Origin: Tubulinosema ratisbonensis
Taxonomy: Eukaryota > Microsporidia > Tubulinosematidae
Length of the DNA stretch: 10,143 bases
Assembly (NCBI GenBank): GCA_004000155.1
Contig: RCSS01000055.1
Span: 1 to 10,143 of the forward strand
Direction of reading: 5' to 3'
Shown here: one piece after another, positions 1-7,376 of the stretch
Position numbering within the stretch: the stretch's first letter is position 1
Layout: each line of letters begins with the position of its first letter
Position numbers and translations under genes: made by a program
The notes under the pieces: model-generated
The model's database searches: none
What the model saw: only the letters and a program-made list of their open reading frames with translations
What the model was told of the DNA's origin: nothing

Positions 1-13
1 TTTTAGAATTTTA

Positions 14-1399
14 CTATTTAATTAACAATTTTTTTAAATTTTCATTACAACATTTCCTTTCTTCTAAATATTTTGCTAAAACAACTACCTCTCCCTTTAA
101 CTCATTAACTTTAACAAACTGGTTAACCTTCTCTAAATACTTCTCATATAAAAAAAGATCAATTTTATTTACCACATCATCATTATAAATTTCTAAAAGT
201 TTGATTACCTTTTGGGAATAAGGCATATTCTCTAAAAAAATTTTGCTAAGCTGGTCTTGTAACTCAATCACTTTCTCATTCACACTTTTCTCTTTTTCTT
301 TTTTTAACATAATCTGCCAGTTCCATTCATAACCTATAAACCTATCATCTTTCATTAATAAAGAAACATCTACTTTTTTTCCTTCCATAAATTTGTTACA
401 AATAAATGTGTCAATAAATTCTGCTAACTCATAATTGTAATCTATTTTGACTTTTTTTAGAAAAAGATTGATGTTTTCTTCTAAAAGTGGTTTGTTTTCT
501 TGTAAAATTTTGAATGATATTTCTTTATGCTTTGATTCTAACAAAGAAGTGTCTTCTTCTATCCAATCGTAAACTTGTTTTAGTTTTTTTATATCGTTTA
601 AATTATCAATTTTACTAAAATTGATATATTTGTCTATCTCACTTATTTCACTTAAAAAAAAAAGTGCTAAGGCAAAAACAACTAATTCGTTCTCATTTTC
701 GTAATTTTGTAAACATTCATAAACAAAATTAATATTAATGTTCAGTTTATTGCACACAAATATCAAATCACTTATTCTTTCCATGTCAAACAATTTTCTT
801 ACTTCGTAAACCTTTTTAAAAATAAATGAGTTACTTTTCTCAAAAGTGATACTTTTAACAATTAATTCAGCCGATCTTTTTAAAAAAACTATCCAATCGC
901 CAATCTCTTCTTTGGTCCTTTTATTCAAAAATAAAATCTTATGCTTTAATTCGTTCTCTAAAACTGTAAAGAAATTAAATTTGTAAAATTTTAAAATGAA
1001 TTCTTTTACATTTTCTAAAAATAAAACTTCTTCTTTTAAAGTGGTTGAATTGTTGAAATACTTTAATATTTTCAATAGTAAATTGATTTCTTTGATCAAA
1101 TTTTGTACTCTTTCTAAACAAAATTGGTTTTCTTTCTCAGATTGTGCAGAATAAATGATTTTATTGCCCACTTCTTTAAATTTAAGAAGGTTTTTTGTGA
1201 TTTCTTGTGGTAAACTGATTTTATGTAATTGTTGGCAATGTTGGATCACTTTTAAGTAGTTTTTTGAAACTGAGGTTAGTAAATCATTTTCTTTTAGTTC
1301 TATTTTACTTTTAAGGGATTCTAAGTGAGGTTGTATGTCTCCTGAGGTAGTAGCTTCTTTTATGAACGAAGAGTTCTCTTCTGTAAATTTGTAAATCAT
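14..1399 (-). CDS. Sec15-like exocyst subunit (shortened), probable
   Basis: This is a 461-residue, lysine- and leucine-rich, almost entirely helical protein with no signal peptide or membrane segment. Its order of features matches Sec15/EXOC6. Residues 20-60 resemble the family's N-terminal helix, where a small repeat of charged residues precedes the segment that sets up the first coiled coil. Residues 95-145 resemble the segment where the family has its single long helix and the 'length of lesion' helix (LENVKEFILKFYKFNFF, then LENELKHKILFLNK). Residues 160-182 (EEIGDWIVFLKRSAELI) match the conserved 'sDLkdFLesIRkhs' stretch. Near the C-terminus YEWNWQ (358-362) sits where Sec15 has its WDW..Y motif. 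Known family role: Sec15 is the exocyst subunit that receives Sec4/Rab GTPase and tethers secretory vesicles to the plasma membrane. Usual length is about 800-900 residues, so this would be about half size, mainly through a reduced C-terminal domain. The ATG at 1399 is the first in the open frame. It is divergent from RIO2. Another CATCHR-type tethering subunit is the main alternative. Confidence 0.5.
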   Translation of the reverse strand: MIYKFTEENSSFIKEATTSGDIQPHLESLKSKIELKENDLLTSVSKNYLKVIQHCQQLHKISLPQEITKNLLKFKEVGNKIIYSAQSEKENQFCLERVQNLIKEINLLLKILKYFNNSTTLKEEVLFLENVKEFILKFYKFNFFTVLENELKHKILFLNKRTKEEIGDWIVFLKRSAELIVKSITFEKSNSFIFKKVYEVRKLFDMERISDLIFVCNKLNININFVYECLQNYENENELVVFALALFFLSEISEIDKYINFSKIDNLNDIKKLKQVYDWIEEDTSLLESKHKEISFKILQENKPLLEENINLFLKKVKIDYNYELAEFIDTFICNKFMEGKKVDVSLLMKDDRFIGYEWNWQIMLKKEKEKSVNEKVIELQDQLSKIFLENMPYSQKVIKLLEIYNDDVVNKIDLFLYEKYLEKVNQFVKVNELKGEVVVLAKYLEERKCCNENLKKLLIK

Positions 1400-1897
1400 A
1401 AACCTAAATAAATTATTTATTTTAAATATTTTTATTTACGTTTTTAAAAATATTCTAAAATTTAAATATTTTTATTATTTTTTTTTTTAATTCTTTTTTA
1501 AATTTAATTATTTTTTTTTAATTTTAATTCGTTTTAAAAATATTTTTATTTCTGATATTATCAATCTTTAATTATTTTTAATTTATTTTTAAATAATTCT
1601 TTATTTAATTCTTTTAATTTTATTTTAAAATGATTTTTATAATTAATTAAATTTATTAATAATTCTTTTTTAATGTGAATTAATCTTTATTAAATATTAT
1701 TTTATTGGCACATCTTTGATACAAAAATATTATTTTTTTTATGATACGGCTTTCTTTACAAAACAATTATGTCTTTAATATACAATTATCCTTAATTAAT
1801 TTAAAAACAAATACCATTTGTAGAAAAACTGACCAATCAGAATTAAATTTTCAAACCAATAAAAATTAAAATATAAAAAAAATACTCAAATACACAC
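1400..1897. promoter_or_regulatory. Divergent intergenic region with CCAAT boxes
   Basis: This 498-bp spacer separates two divergent genes, so it must hold both promoters. From 1400 to about 1700 it is nearly pure A/T (runs of T and A with ATTTTTA repeats) and contains no open frame. Towards RIO2 the composition becomes more mixed. Two direct CCAAT motifs lie at 1833-1837 and 1856-1860, 38-65 bp upstream of the RIO2 ATG, and an inverted copy (ATTGG) at 1704-1708. CCAAT is the binding motif of NF-Y/HAP in eukaryotes. That this spacer uses it is inference, and in AT-rich DNA such five-mers can occur by chance. Confidence 0.35.
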
Positions 1898-3244
1898 ATG
1901 TTACAAAAAGAACTGTTTACTCTTAACTCAGATAGCATAAAAGTATTAAAGATGGTTTACAAAGCTAAAAAAATATCATTACAAAGACTGGAACAGCATA
2001 AAGTTAACATAAAGTTATTGTATGCTNTGGTAAAAAAGAGATTTTTGAATTATAAAGATGATTATTACACCATCACCCTTAATGGGTTTGACGCGTTAGC
2101 ACTGAACGACTTAAAAGATAAAGGATTGATCAAATTGGGTGATAGGATTGGTACTGGTAAAGAGGCGGACATCTTTATTGGTAGACTAAAGGTGAAAAGT
2201 AACACCCCTGTAAACATCTTTGAAGAAAAATACGATTTAAATGGAAATGTCAATACATTTTACGAAATAGCTAATAAAAAAGAAGAAGAAGTAACTGAAA
2301 CACTAGAAAAATTAGCTTTGTTCGATGAAGAAACAGAATTACAAGCGGAATTATTTGATGAGAACACTAAACGATCTCAAAATTTTATTGATTTTGTTGA
2401 AGAAATCAAGGAACTAAAAGAGGAAATAGAAGAATTAAAAGAAGAATTTAATTTAGAATCTGACAAAACAAAAGAAAAAGAGAAAATTGATTTTGATAAA
2501 CTGTGCAAAAACAAAGACAAAGAAATTAACAACGTAATTTTTGAAAAAACCAAAAAAGAAGAGGAAAAATTAGAAATCAAATTAGGAGGCTATGTACGAA
2601 ATGCTATTGACATAGACTCAGTCAACAAAAGACACTTACAATTTACTTCGCTTACAAAAGAAGAGATAGAAAATAATAGAGAAACATTGTTTCTAAGAAG
2701 TAAGTCAGAAAGAGTGATAGACGTGGTGGTAAAGTTTCACCGATTAGGCAGAACTTCTTTTAAGAATGTTAAAAATAAAAGAGATTACAAAGAGAATGAT
2801 TGGTTCTCTTTATCAATCAAATCTGCCGAATTAGAAAGCGAATTTTTAAAAAATTTTGATGATTTGCCAATTCCAAAATTTTATTTTCACACCAATCATT
2901 TGGTTGTTATGGAATATTTGGAGGATTATTATTTGTTAAACGATGTAGAAATAACCAACAAAGACAAGGTTTATAACTCTCTTTGTGATTTTTTGATTAG
3001 NTTGTATAAGAAAGGATATGTACATGGTGATTTTAATGAATTTAACATTCTTATCAATGACGATGAAGAAATTAGAGTAATTGATTTTCCTCAATCTGTA
3101 AGCACAAATAGTTTATTGGCATATGAATACCTAAACAGAGATTATCAATGTNTAAACGATCATTTTTTAANAAAATATCATTACATCATTAAATCAGAAG
3201 AAATGGAAGAAATTTTAGAAAACTTACAGAAAAATTCAAAATAA
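1898..3244 (+). CDS. RIO2: RIO2 atypical protein kinase with large N-lobe insertion
   Basis: This is a serine kinase/ATPase for late 40S ribosomal subunit maturation; the family acts on pre-40S particles in the cytoplasm. Residues 1-80 form the Rio2-specific winged helix, ending in YTITLNGFDALAL. The kinase follows: glycine-rich loop GTGKEADI at 85-92, catalytic lysine K279 in VVVKFHRLGRTSF, then NVKNKRDY, VVMEYL hinge at 336-341, catalytic loop HGDFNEFN at 376-383 (D378, N383) and metal-binding IDFPQ at 395-399 (D396, the phospho-Asp position in Rio2). VST and the RDYQC tail close the domain. All catalytic residues are present. The oddity is the distance from G85 to K279: about 195 residues, where the family has about 22. 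The extra roughly 170 residues are charged and include a KELKEEIEELKEEF coiled-coil stretch. The long C-terminal tail of animal Rio2 is absent. Four single N calls (2027, 3001, 3152, 3171) leave residues 44, 368, 419 and 425 ambiguous. It is tail-to-tail with LSM1. Confidence 0.95.
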   Translation: MLQKELFTLNSDSIKVLKMVYKAKKISLQRLEQHKVNIKLLYAXVKKRFLNYKDDYYTITLNGFDALALNDLKDKGLIKLGDRIGTGKEADIFIGRLKVKSNTPVNIFEEKYDLNGNVNTFYEIANKKEEEVTETLEKLALFDEETELQAELFDENTKRSQNFIDFVEEIKELKEEIEELKEEFNLESDKTKEKEKIDFDKLCKNKDKEINNVIFEKTKKEEEKLEIKLGGYVRNAIDIDSVNKRHLQFTSLTKEEIENNRETLFLRSKSERVIDVVVKFHRLGRTSFKNVKNKRDYKENDWFSLSIKSAELESEFLKNFDDLPIPKFYFHTNHLVVMEYLEDYYLLNDVEITNKDKVYNSLCDFLIXLYKKGYVHGDFNEFNILINDDEEIRVIDFPQSVSTNSLLAYEYLNRDYQCXNDHFLXKYHYIIKSEEMEEILENLQKNSK

Positions 3245-3497
3245 AAATTAATTTTAACTTAATAAAATTTAATTAAAGATTTAGTTTAGTAAATTTATAA
3301 AAGATTTTTTACGAAAAAATATATTAATTGTTGATAAAAAGATTAATTTGTGAATATATAATTGGATAAGGTGCATTTAATTTGTAAACTTAAATTATTT
3401 TAAAGGTTTAATATTTCATCTGTAATGAAAATGTTTTGGATAAAAAGAATATTTTAATTTATTTATTTTAAAAAATAACATGATTTTTTAAAATAAA
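3245..3497. other. Convergent intergenic spacer, no gene seen
   Basis: This 253-bp AT-rich spacer lies between the 3' ends of RIO2 and LSM1. AATAAA occurs at the RIO2 stop codon (around 3240) and could serve as a polyadenylation signal overlapping the coding end, as is common in compact genomes. I see no RNA gene or repeat here. Confidence 0.5.
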
Positions 3498-3773
3498 TTA
3501 TTCAATCATTTTATATTTAGAATCATCATATTTACCAATACCGAAGAAAAATATACTCTCTCCTCTGATAACAAATAAATCAATATTCCTTTCTTTAAAC
3601 ATTCCTTCTTGATATTCTCTTTCGTTTACATCCTCTAAAGTAATATTATTAAACTGATCAAATGACCTAAAAATACCCTGTAAACACTTACCATCCTTCA
3701 TTACTACTATAACAGGTTTATCTAGAAATTGTTCATTATCTTTTGTGCCTAAGATTTCTTCAGTTGTGTCCAT
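3498..3773 (-). CDS. LSM1: Sm-like protein LSM1
   Basis: This is a 91-residue Sm-fold protein. The Sm1 motif spans about 18-50 (LDKPVIVVMKDGKCLQGIFRSFDQFNNITL), with the RNA-contacting S-F-D-Q-F-N at 37-42. Sm2 spans about 64-80 with I-R-G at 69-71 followed by ESIFFFG. The RSxDQFxN wording and VIRGE are those of LSM1 rather than the other Lsm paralogues. Known role: LSM1 defines the cytoplasmic Lsm1-7 ring, which binds the 3' end of oligoadenylated mRNAs and promotes decapping with Pat1. The protein lacks the long C-terminal extension of yeast Lsm1 and is close to the minimal Sm domain plus a short charged tail. Its ATG is preceded by an AAAAAATTTTTT tract, resembling the AAATTT-type start signals described in microsporidia. 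The gene is 51 bp from, and divergent to, the small acidic ORF. Confidence 0.88.
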   Translation of the reverse strand: MDTTEEILGTKDNEQFLDKPVIVVMKDGKCLQGIFRSFDQFNNITLEDVNEREYQEGMFKERNIDLFVIRGESIFFFGIGKYDDSKYKMIE

Positions 3774-3824
3774 TTTTAAAAAATTTTTTTGAAAAATAAA
3801 TAAAAAAATAAAAAAATATTCCTT
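3774..3824. promoter_or_regulatory. 51-bp divergent promoter with AAATTT-like tract
   Basis: This is the whole spacer between the LSM1 ATG (minus) and the acidic ORF ATG (plus). It is nearly all A/T and contains a symmetric AAAAATTTTTT tract close to LSM1. AAATTT-like motifs immediately upstream of start codons have been reported for microsporidia. It leaves room for only minimal 5' leaders on both transcripts. Confidence 0.45.
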
Positions 3825-4010
3825 ATGAAAGAAGATTATTTCTTTGACTTAGAAAGTAATGAAAGTAATTTAGAAGTTAATTCTGATGCTAGTTGTGAAG
3901 ATTACTTGGTTTCTGATGATGAATATGCTTTAGATGATAATGAAATGGTTGAAATAAAGGCAGCTATGGCTAAAATTGATGAGCTTAAAAAGAACATGAA
4001 AAATTTATAA
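3825..4010 (+). CDS. Small acidic protein, unknown function
   Basis: This 61-codon ORF has a strongly acidic first two-thirds (residues 1-42; about half D/E/S/N, with SDDEYALDDNE at 30-40), followed by a lysine-containing amphipathic helix (residues 42-61). I do not recognise a family. Reasons to think it is real: the start is only 51 bp from the divergent LSM1 start, the composition differs from the AT-only non-coding DNA around it, and an acidic-tail-plus-helix layout is typical of small chaperone-like or chromatin/ribosome accessory proteins. Against it: it is short, and the frame directly downstream (4015-4176) also looks coding. The true protein may therefore be longer and interrupted here by a frameshift or an unrecognised intron. 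Confidence 0.5.
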   Translation: MKEDYFFDLESNESNLEVNSDASCEDYLVSDDEYALDDNEMVEIKAAMAKIDELKKNMKNL

Positions 4011-4014
4011 ATAA

Positions 4015-4176
4015 ACTAAGTGTCAAAAAAAAAGAAAAGAATACGATAAGAAAACTATTGAGATTATTGAAAAAATTGTTAATGAACTTAGATATTATCG
4101 AAGTAATCTACCAGTCACTAAATTTAAAATGGCTAGGTTTGTAAGAAATTTGGAGGATATACCTTTTATAAGCTAA
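4015..4176 (+). pseudogene. ATG-less open segment after acidic ORF, possible broken 3' part
   Basis: These 53 open codons, in the +1 frame relative to the upstream ORF, have no usable ATG near their start. They read as a plausible basic, helical protein end (…KKTIEIIEKIVNEL, then RYYRSNLPVTKFKMARF and LEDIPFIS before the TAA at 4174). A run of nine A at 4025-4033 lies near the beginning and is a likely site for a mutational or sequencing slip. A missing intron was considered, but no GTAAGT-like donor is visible. It may be the C-terminal half of the same gene or an unrelated relic. Confidence 0.3.
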
Positions 4177-5029
4177 ATAAATTAATATTACAAATTTTTG
4201 TTATTAACTTTACATATTTAAAGAATAAAAATTTTTATGTATTTATCTTAAAATATATTTTATTTACATAAATTGTATTTCTAATTAATTTAAATTAAAA
4301 ACATAATATTTTAAAATAAAAATTATTTAAAGAGTAAAAAAAAAATTATATTTCTTTAAAAAAGATTCTAAAAGTGTATATGTATAGTATATAATACTTT
4401 ATAGTAATTGTGATTTTTCTGCTAAACCCTTTTTCTTTATGAAATAACTCATTTTTAATTTAATAAATAAAATTTAGACTTTTTTTGGAAAGAGTAATGT
4501 TAGAAGATATGAAGCAAGTATGTCGACAAAAAATTTTTTTAAAATGACAAGATATAAGTGTTCTGAGAAAGTAAGATTCTTGAATAAAAATATAATTAGG
4601 AAAGAATCATGTCTAAAGTTAAATATGTGAAGAATATAAAGAGAAGAAGAAAATATTATTACAGCAATTAAATTTTCAATTTGTACCATTAAGAAATAAG
4701 TTGTGAGTTCGTTTACCAAAAAATATATGTAAACAAAGCTATACTTGGTCAAAGAAAACAATATTATAGTTTTAATGAGTATAAATACTTAAAATAAAAA
4801 GATGTTGATAATGCTATTTATCTAAAATATGTCCAACCCAATAAATTAAGCAAGTTTTGCCATTATAACATTTGCATCATTATTTAATAAAATAAAAAAA
4901 ATCATGCCTAAATATAAGTCTTTTATTTAATAAATTTAAAAATTAGGAATAAAGGACATGAAATAATCATGCATGAATTAACGAACATTTACAAATTTTA
5001 AGCAAAAACTTAGATAAAATTATTTTTGA
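4177..5029. other. AT-rich stretch with no supported gene
   Basis: About 850 bp with no recognisable gene. A 95-codon minus-strand ORF (4474-4761) gives a hydrophobic F/L/I-rich product, which is what AT-rich antisense DNA produces by default. I see no family or conserved start context for it. A TTGGGTTGGACAT sequence on the minus strand (about 4829-4844), followed by TA, resembles mariner-type terminal repeats but has no partner or transposase. Otherwise I see only simple A/T tracts. Confidence 0.4.
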
Positions 5030-5937
5030 ATAGGTAATAGCTCCGATGATGAAGATCTATCGGGTGAAAGGCTCGCAGTATCTTGAGATATACCTAAGTA
5101 TGAGAAACATATTTACCGTATGTTTCCGTCGATTAGGCATAAATATTCTTGTAAAGAAGGTATAGCGAAAAGATCTTCGTATGGATTTCTTATCCTTAGG
5201 CAACAAAAAAAAATGAAGACTAATGAAAAATTTTTGAAATTCAAAATGTTTATGTTAAAAATCACATTAATTCTTAATAAAACTTATAATTATAGAAATA
5301 CTATGTTGATTTCAGAAAAACTAAGTTTTTATTAAAGCAAAATTATATTTTTGTCTTTTTTAAAAAATTACAATTTTATCAAAGGATAATTTTTTAATAC
5401 ACTTAAAAGCAATATAATTAATAATAGTGACACCTATAATGAGAGGGATTATTTTAATGAGTACGTTTACTATAGTGAGAGAGACTTTGTTGAAAATGGT
5501 TTTTATAAGTCTCTATATTGAAACGATACTTCTCTTTTTGTTTCTACTGGATTCTAAGAACACAGTAAGAATGTATTTAAAGCTTTTAGAAACAGAATTA
5601 AATCACAATATGCAGGGAAATTGGAGAAATGCAAGCTAGGGCCTAAGGATTGACCTTTATTTCTCTTACTATATATCAAACACAATGAACCATACGTCGC
5701 TTGGCAACAATTTTAGGATTAACAACATCTACTACCAATTTAGTTTTGAATAAAATACTTTTAAATATAACACAGAAACTAAATTAAATAGTTAATGTAC
5801 CAGTTAAAAAGAAAACTTTAGCAGTTATCAGCATAAATTTACATTATAACCTATAGGTTTCTTTAATATTAGATGCTAGCGTTGATGAGATAACTTGTTT
5901 GGCCCAGTCACTTTGTGTTATAAGTGTAAAAGATTAG
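5030..5937 (+). pseudogene. Decayed long coding relic, possible LTR-retrotransposon gag/protease
   Basis: A single frame (codons beginning at 5030) stays open from 5030 to 5713 except for isolated stops at 5084, 5333, 5387, 5519, 5555 and 5651. A random frame at this A/T content would carry about three times as many. Coding-like stretches include SSDDEDLSGERLAVS, IPKYEKHIYRMFPSIRHKY, SDTYNERDYFNEYVYYSERD and NVFKAFRNRIKSQYAGKLE. At about 5700 the reading moves to another frame and continues to 5934. There, PVKKKTLAVISINLHYNL precedes SLILD-ASVDEITCLAQSL, which resembles a retropepsin active site (family pattern L-I-D-T/S-G-A-S followed by hydrophobic-I-S/T). The catalytic aspartate (5872-5874) is kept, but the two residues after it are missing. 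I infer a dead Ty3/gypsy-like gag-protease remnant. No reverse transcriptase, integrase or LTR is visible. Confidence 0.4.
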
Positions 5938-6126
5938 AATTTAGAAGATACCCTTTATTTAAAACGTTCTTTACATATCTTAAATAAAAACAATAATCAA
6001 CCGACTTTCGGGCTATTGTTCTTTTAGTTCTTTTATTTTTAAAAGCAAACTAAGATCCACGCATTAAACAATCGTTTTTGAGATTTAAAAGCTGACTGCC
6101 TAACTCATAATGTAAAATTTTTTTTT

Positions 6127-6147
6127 GTCAAACATTCAATATTTGAC
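6127..6147. repeat. Short imperfect palindrome
   Basis: GTCAAACATT, one C, AATATTTGAC: 10-bp arms with one mismatch and a single central base. There is no adjacent gene to assign it to. Confidence 0.4.
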
Positions 6148-6320
6148 TTTTAATAAAAGTAGAAATCTAACTGTTATTGCTTATAACAAAGCCAAAGTTT
6201 CGATTCCCGGACGTGTTGTTTTAAACAAATCAAAATATTTAAAAAATAATTTATAAATACTTATGAAACCATCAATAAATAAAAACAAACAAAAAACATT
6301 TATTTTAAACCCATCCACTT

Positions 6321-6337
6321 AAACCACCTGGTGGTTT
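6321..6337. repeat. Perfect 8-bp-arm palindrome nested in a wider inverted repeat
   Basis: AAACCACC-T-GGTGGTTT is perfect, with a one-base centre. It is flanked by a second inverted pair, ATCCAC (6313-6318) and GTGGAT (6348-6353), which gives a nested structure about 40 nt long. It stands out in an AT-rich context. It could be a transposon end, a protein-binding palindrome or a cruciform; the sequence does not decide. Confidence 0.5.
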
Positions 6338-6410
6338 GATTATATTCGTGGATATAACACTAACAAATGAAATTTGTACATTTTTATATTAAATATATCT
6401 TGAGAGTTAG

Positions 6411-6590
6411 CATGACTATTTCATTTTTATAAAAAAATCTGAATGTTATGAAATTTTTAACGAAGAAACTAAATCAAAGCAATGCAGTATTTCTAGCTAA
6501 TAATAATATGTGGGCAATCTTAGAAGACATAGGATCATAAAATTTACTATCAGTAAGAGTTTTTACTCGTATCTAAGAATAAGAGTTTAA
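6411..6590 (+). pseudogene. BED-zinc-finger-like relic (possible hAT transposase remnant)
   Basis: Frame beginning at 6411. The reading KSECYEIFNEETKSKQCSIS (6435-6494), three consecutive TAA stops (6498-6506), then YVGNLRRHRIIKFTIS (6507-6554) follows the order of a BED finger: aromatic residue plus F, a C-x2-C pair, then N-L-x-x-H and a final H a few residues on. The second cysteine is S here (TCT instead of TGT) and the last histidine is F, so the finger is dead. BED fingers occur at the N-terminus of hAT-type transposases. A short coding-like piece further on (about 6686-6750, SFALLNFQLF) could belong to the same element, but I cannot show it. Confidence 0.33.
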
Positions 6591-6866
6591 ATCATCTGTT
6601 TAAACTTAAATAAAGTAAAAGAGTAATAGTTTAAAGATTTTTTGAAGTGTAAAAATGTATTTTAAAATATTTTTGACAAAATTATAGGTTAAAAGAGATT
6701 ATTGAAAATATTACTACAGTAAGCTTTGCTTTGCTAAACTTCCAATTATTTTAAAATACTTCGACCATAAATATTCAAACTATTTTAACAAGTTAAAAGA
6801 AAAAATATTGAAAACAATTAATGTAATAAATACAAATAAATTAATAAAAAGCATAATTGTCAGAGT

Positions 6867-6896
6867 CAGATAATAGGACTCGGCTCCTATTTTCTG
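6867..6896. repeat. Hairpin, 7-bp core extended to 12 pairs
   Basis: AATAGGA-CTCGGC-TCCTATT forms a perfect 7-bp stem with a 6-nt loop. After one T-T mismatch, CAGA and TCTG extend the stem. No U-run follows directly, so it is not an obvious terminator. No associated gene is visible. Confidence 0.5.
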
Positions 6897-7136
6897 AGTT
6901 CAGTATAGTGACTTATAATACAAATGCATGTATTTATTGCTCTATTTATATTCTTTTCATCCTGTATTAGTTAGGGCGAAATATTTTTCATAAATAAAAA
7001 ATAAATTATTTCTAGAAATTTCCGTGAACGTCTACTTGCGCAACAAAAAAATTTAAATAATAAAAAATATAGAATCAGACGTAAAATTTAAACGCTTAGA
7101 AAGGGGTTTTCGTTTTGATACGCACAAAAATCTAAC

Positions 7137-7155
7137 CCTCGAGTAAGTCTCGAGG
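7137..7155. repeat. Perfect GC-rich hairpin CCTCGAG…CTCGAGG
   Basis: A 7-bp perfect stem with a 5-nt TAAGT loop. Each arm contains the six-base palindrome CTCGAG, which is striking in this AT-rich DNA. It lies about 260 bp upstream of the recognisable start of the Merlin pseudogene and might be part of that element's non-coding end. No other copy is seen in the window. Confidence 0.5.
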
Positions 7156-7376
7156 AAAACTAAAAATATTAGTATATTAAAAATTTAAGTGTTTTTACGG
7201 TAAATAAATCTTGTGAGCTCCGTTGGTATTGTTTTTATAGACATATCAACCCATATTTTCTTCATTTAGAATAATTTTTTTAAAAAAATTCAAAATAAAT
7301 AAATCTTTTTAAATATATAAATATTAATTTAATAACCTTAATTAAACCTAAACCTCTAATTTAAATAATATTTATC

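Noticed and set aside
2065..2580. Two minus-strand ORFs (2065-2253, 2377-2580)
   Set aside because: They are antisense shadows of the RIO2 coding sequence. Their serine/phenylalanine-rich products mirror the K/E-rich plus-strand codons.
4474..4761. Minus-strand ORF of 95 codons with a hydrophobic, membrane-like product
   Set aside because: The composition is what antisense AT-rich DNA yields. There is no recognisable family, no start context and no supporting neighbour, so it was not called as a gene.
6185..6225. Sequence resembling a tRNA T-arm (GTTTCGATTCCCGGAC)
   Set aside because: The bases flanking the would-be T-loop do not pair, no matching acceptor stem or D-arm lies at the right distance, and no anticodon arm could be folded.
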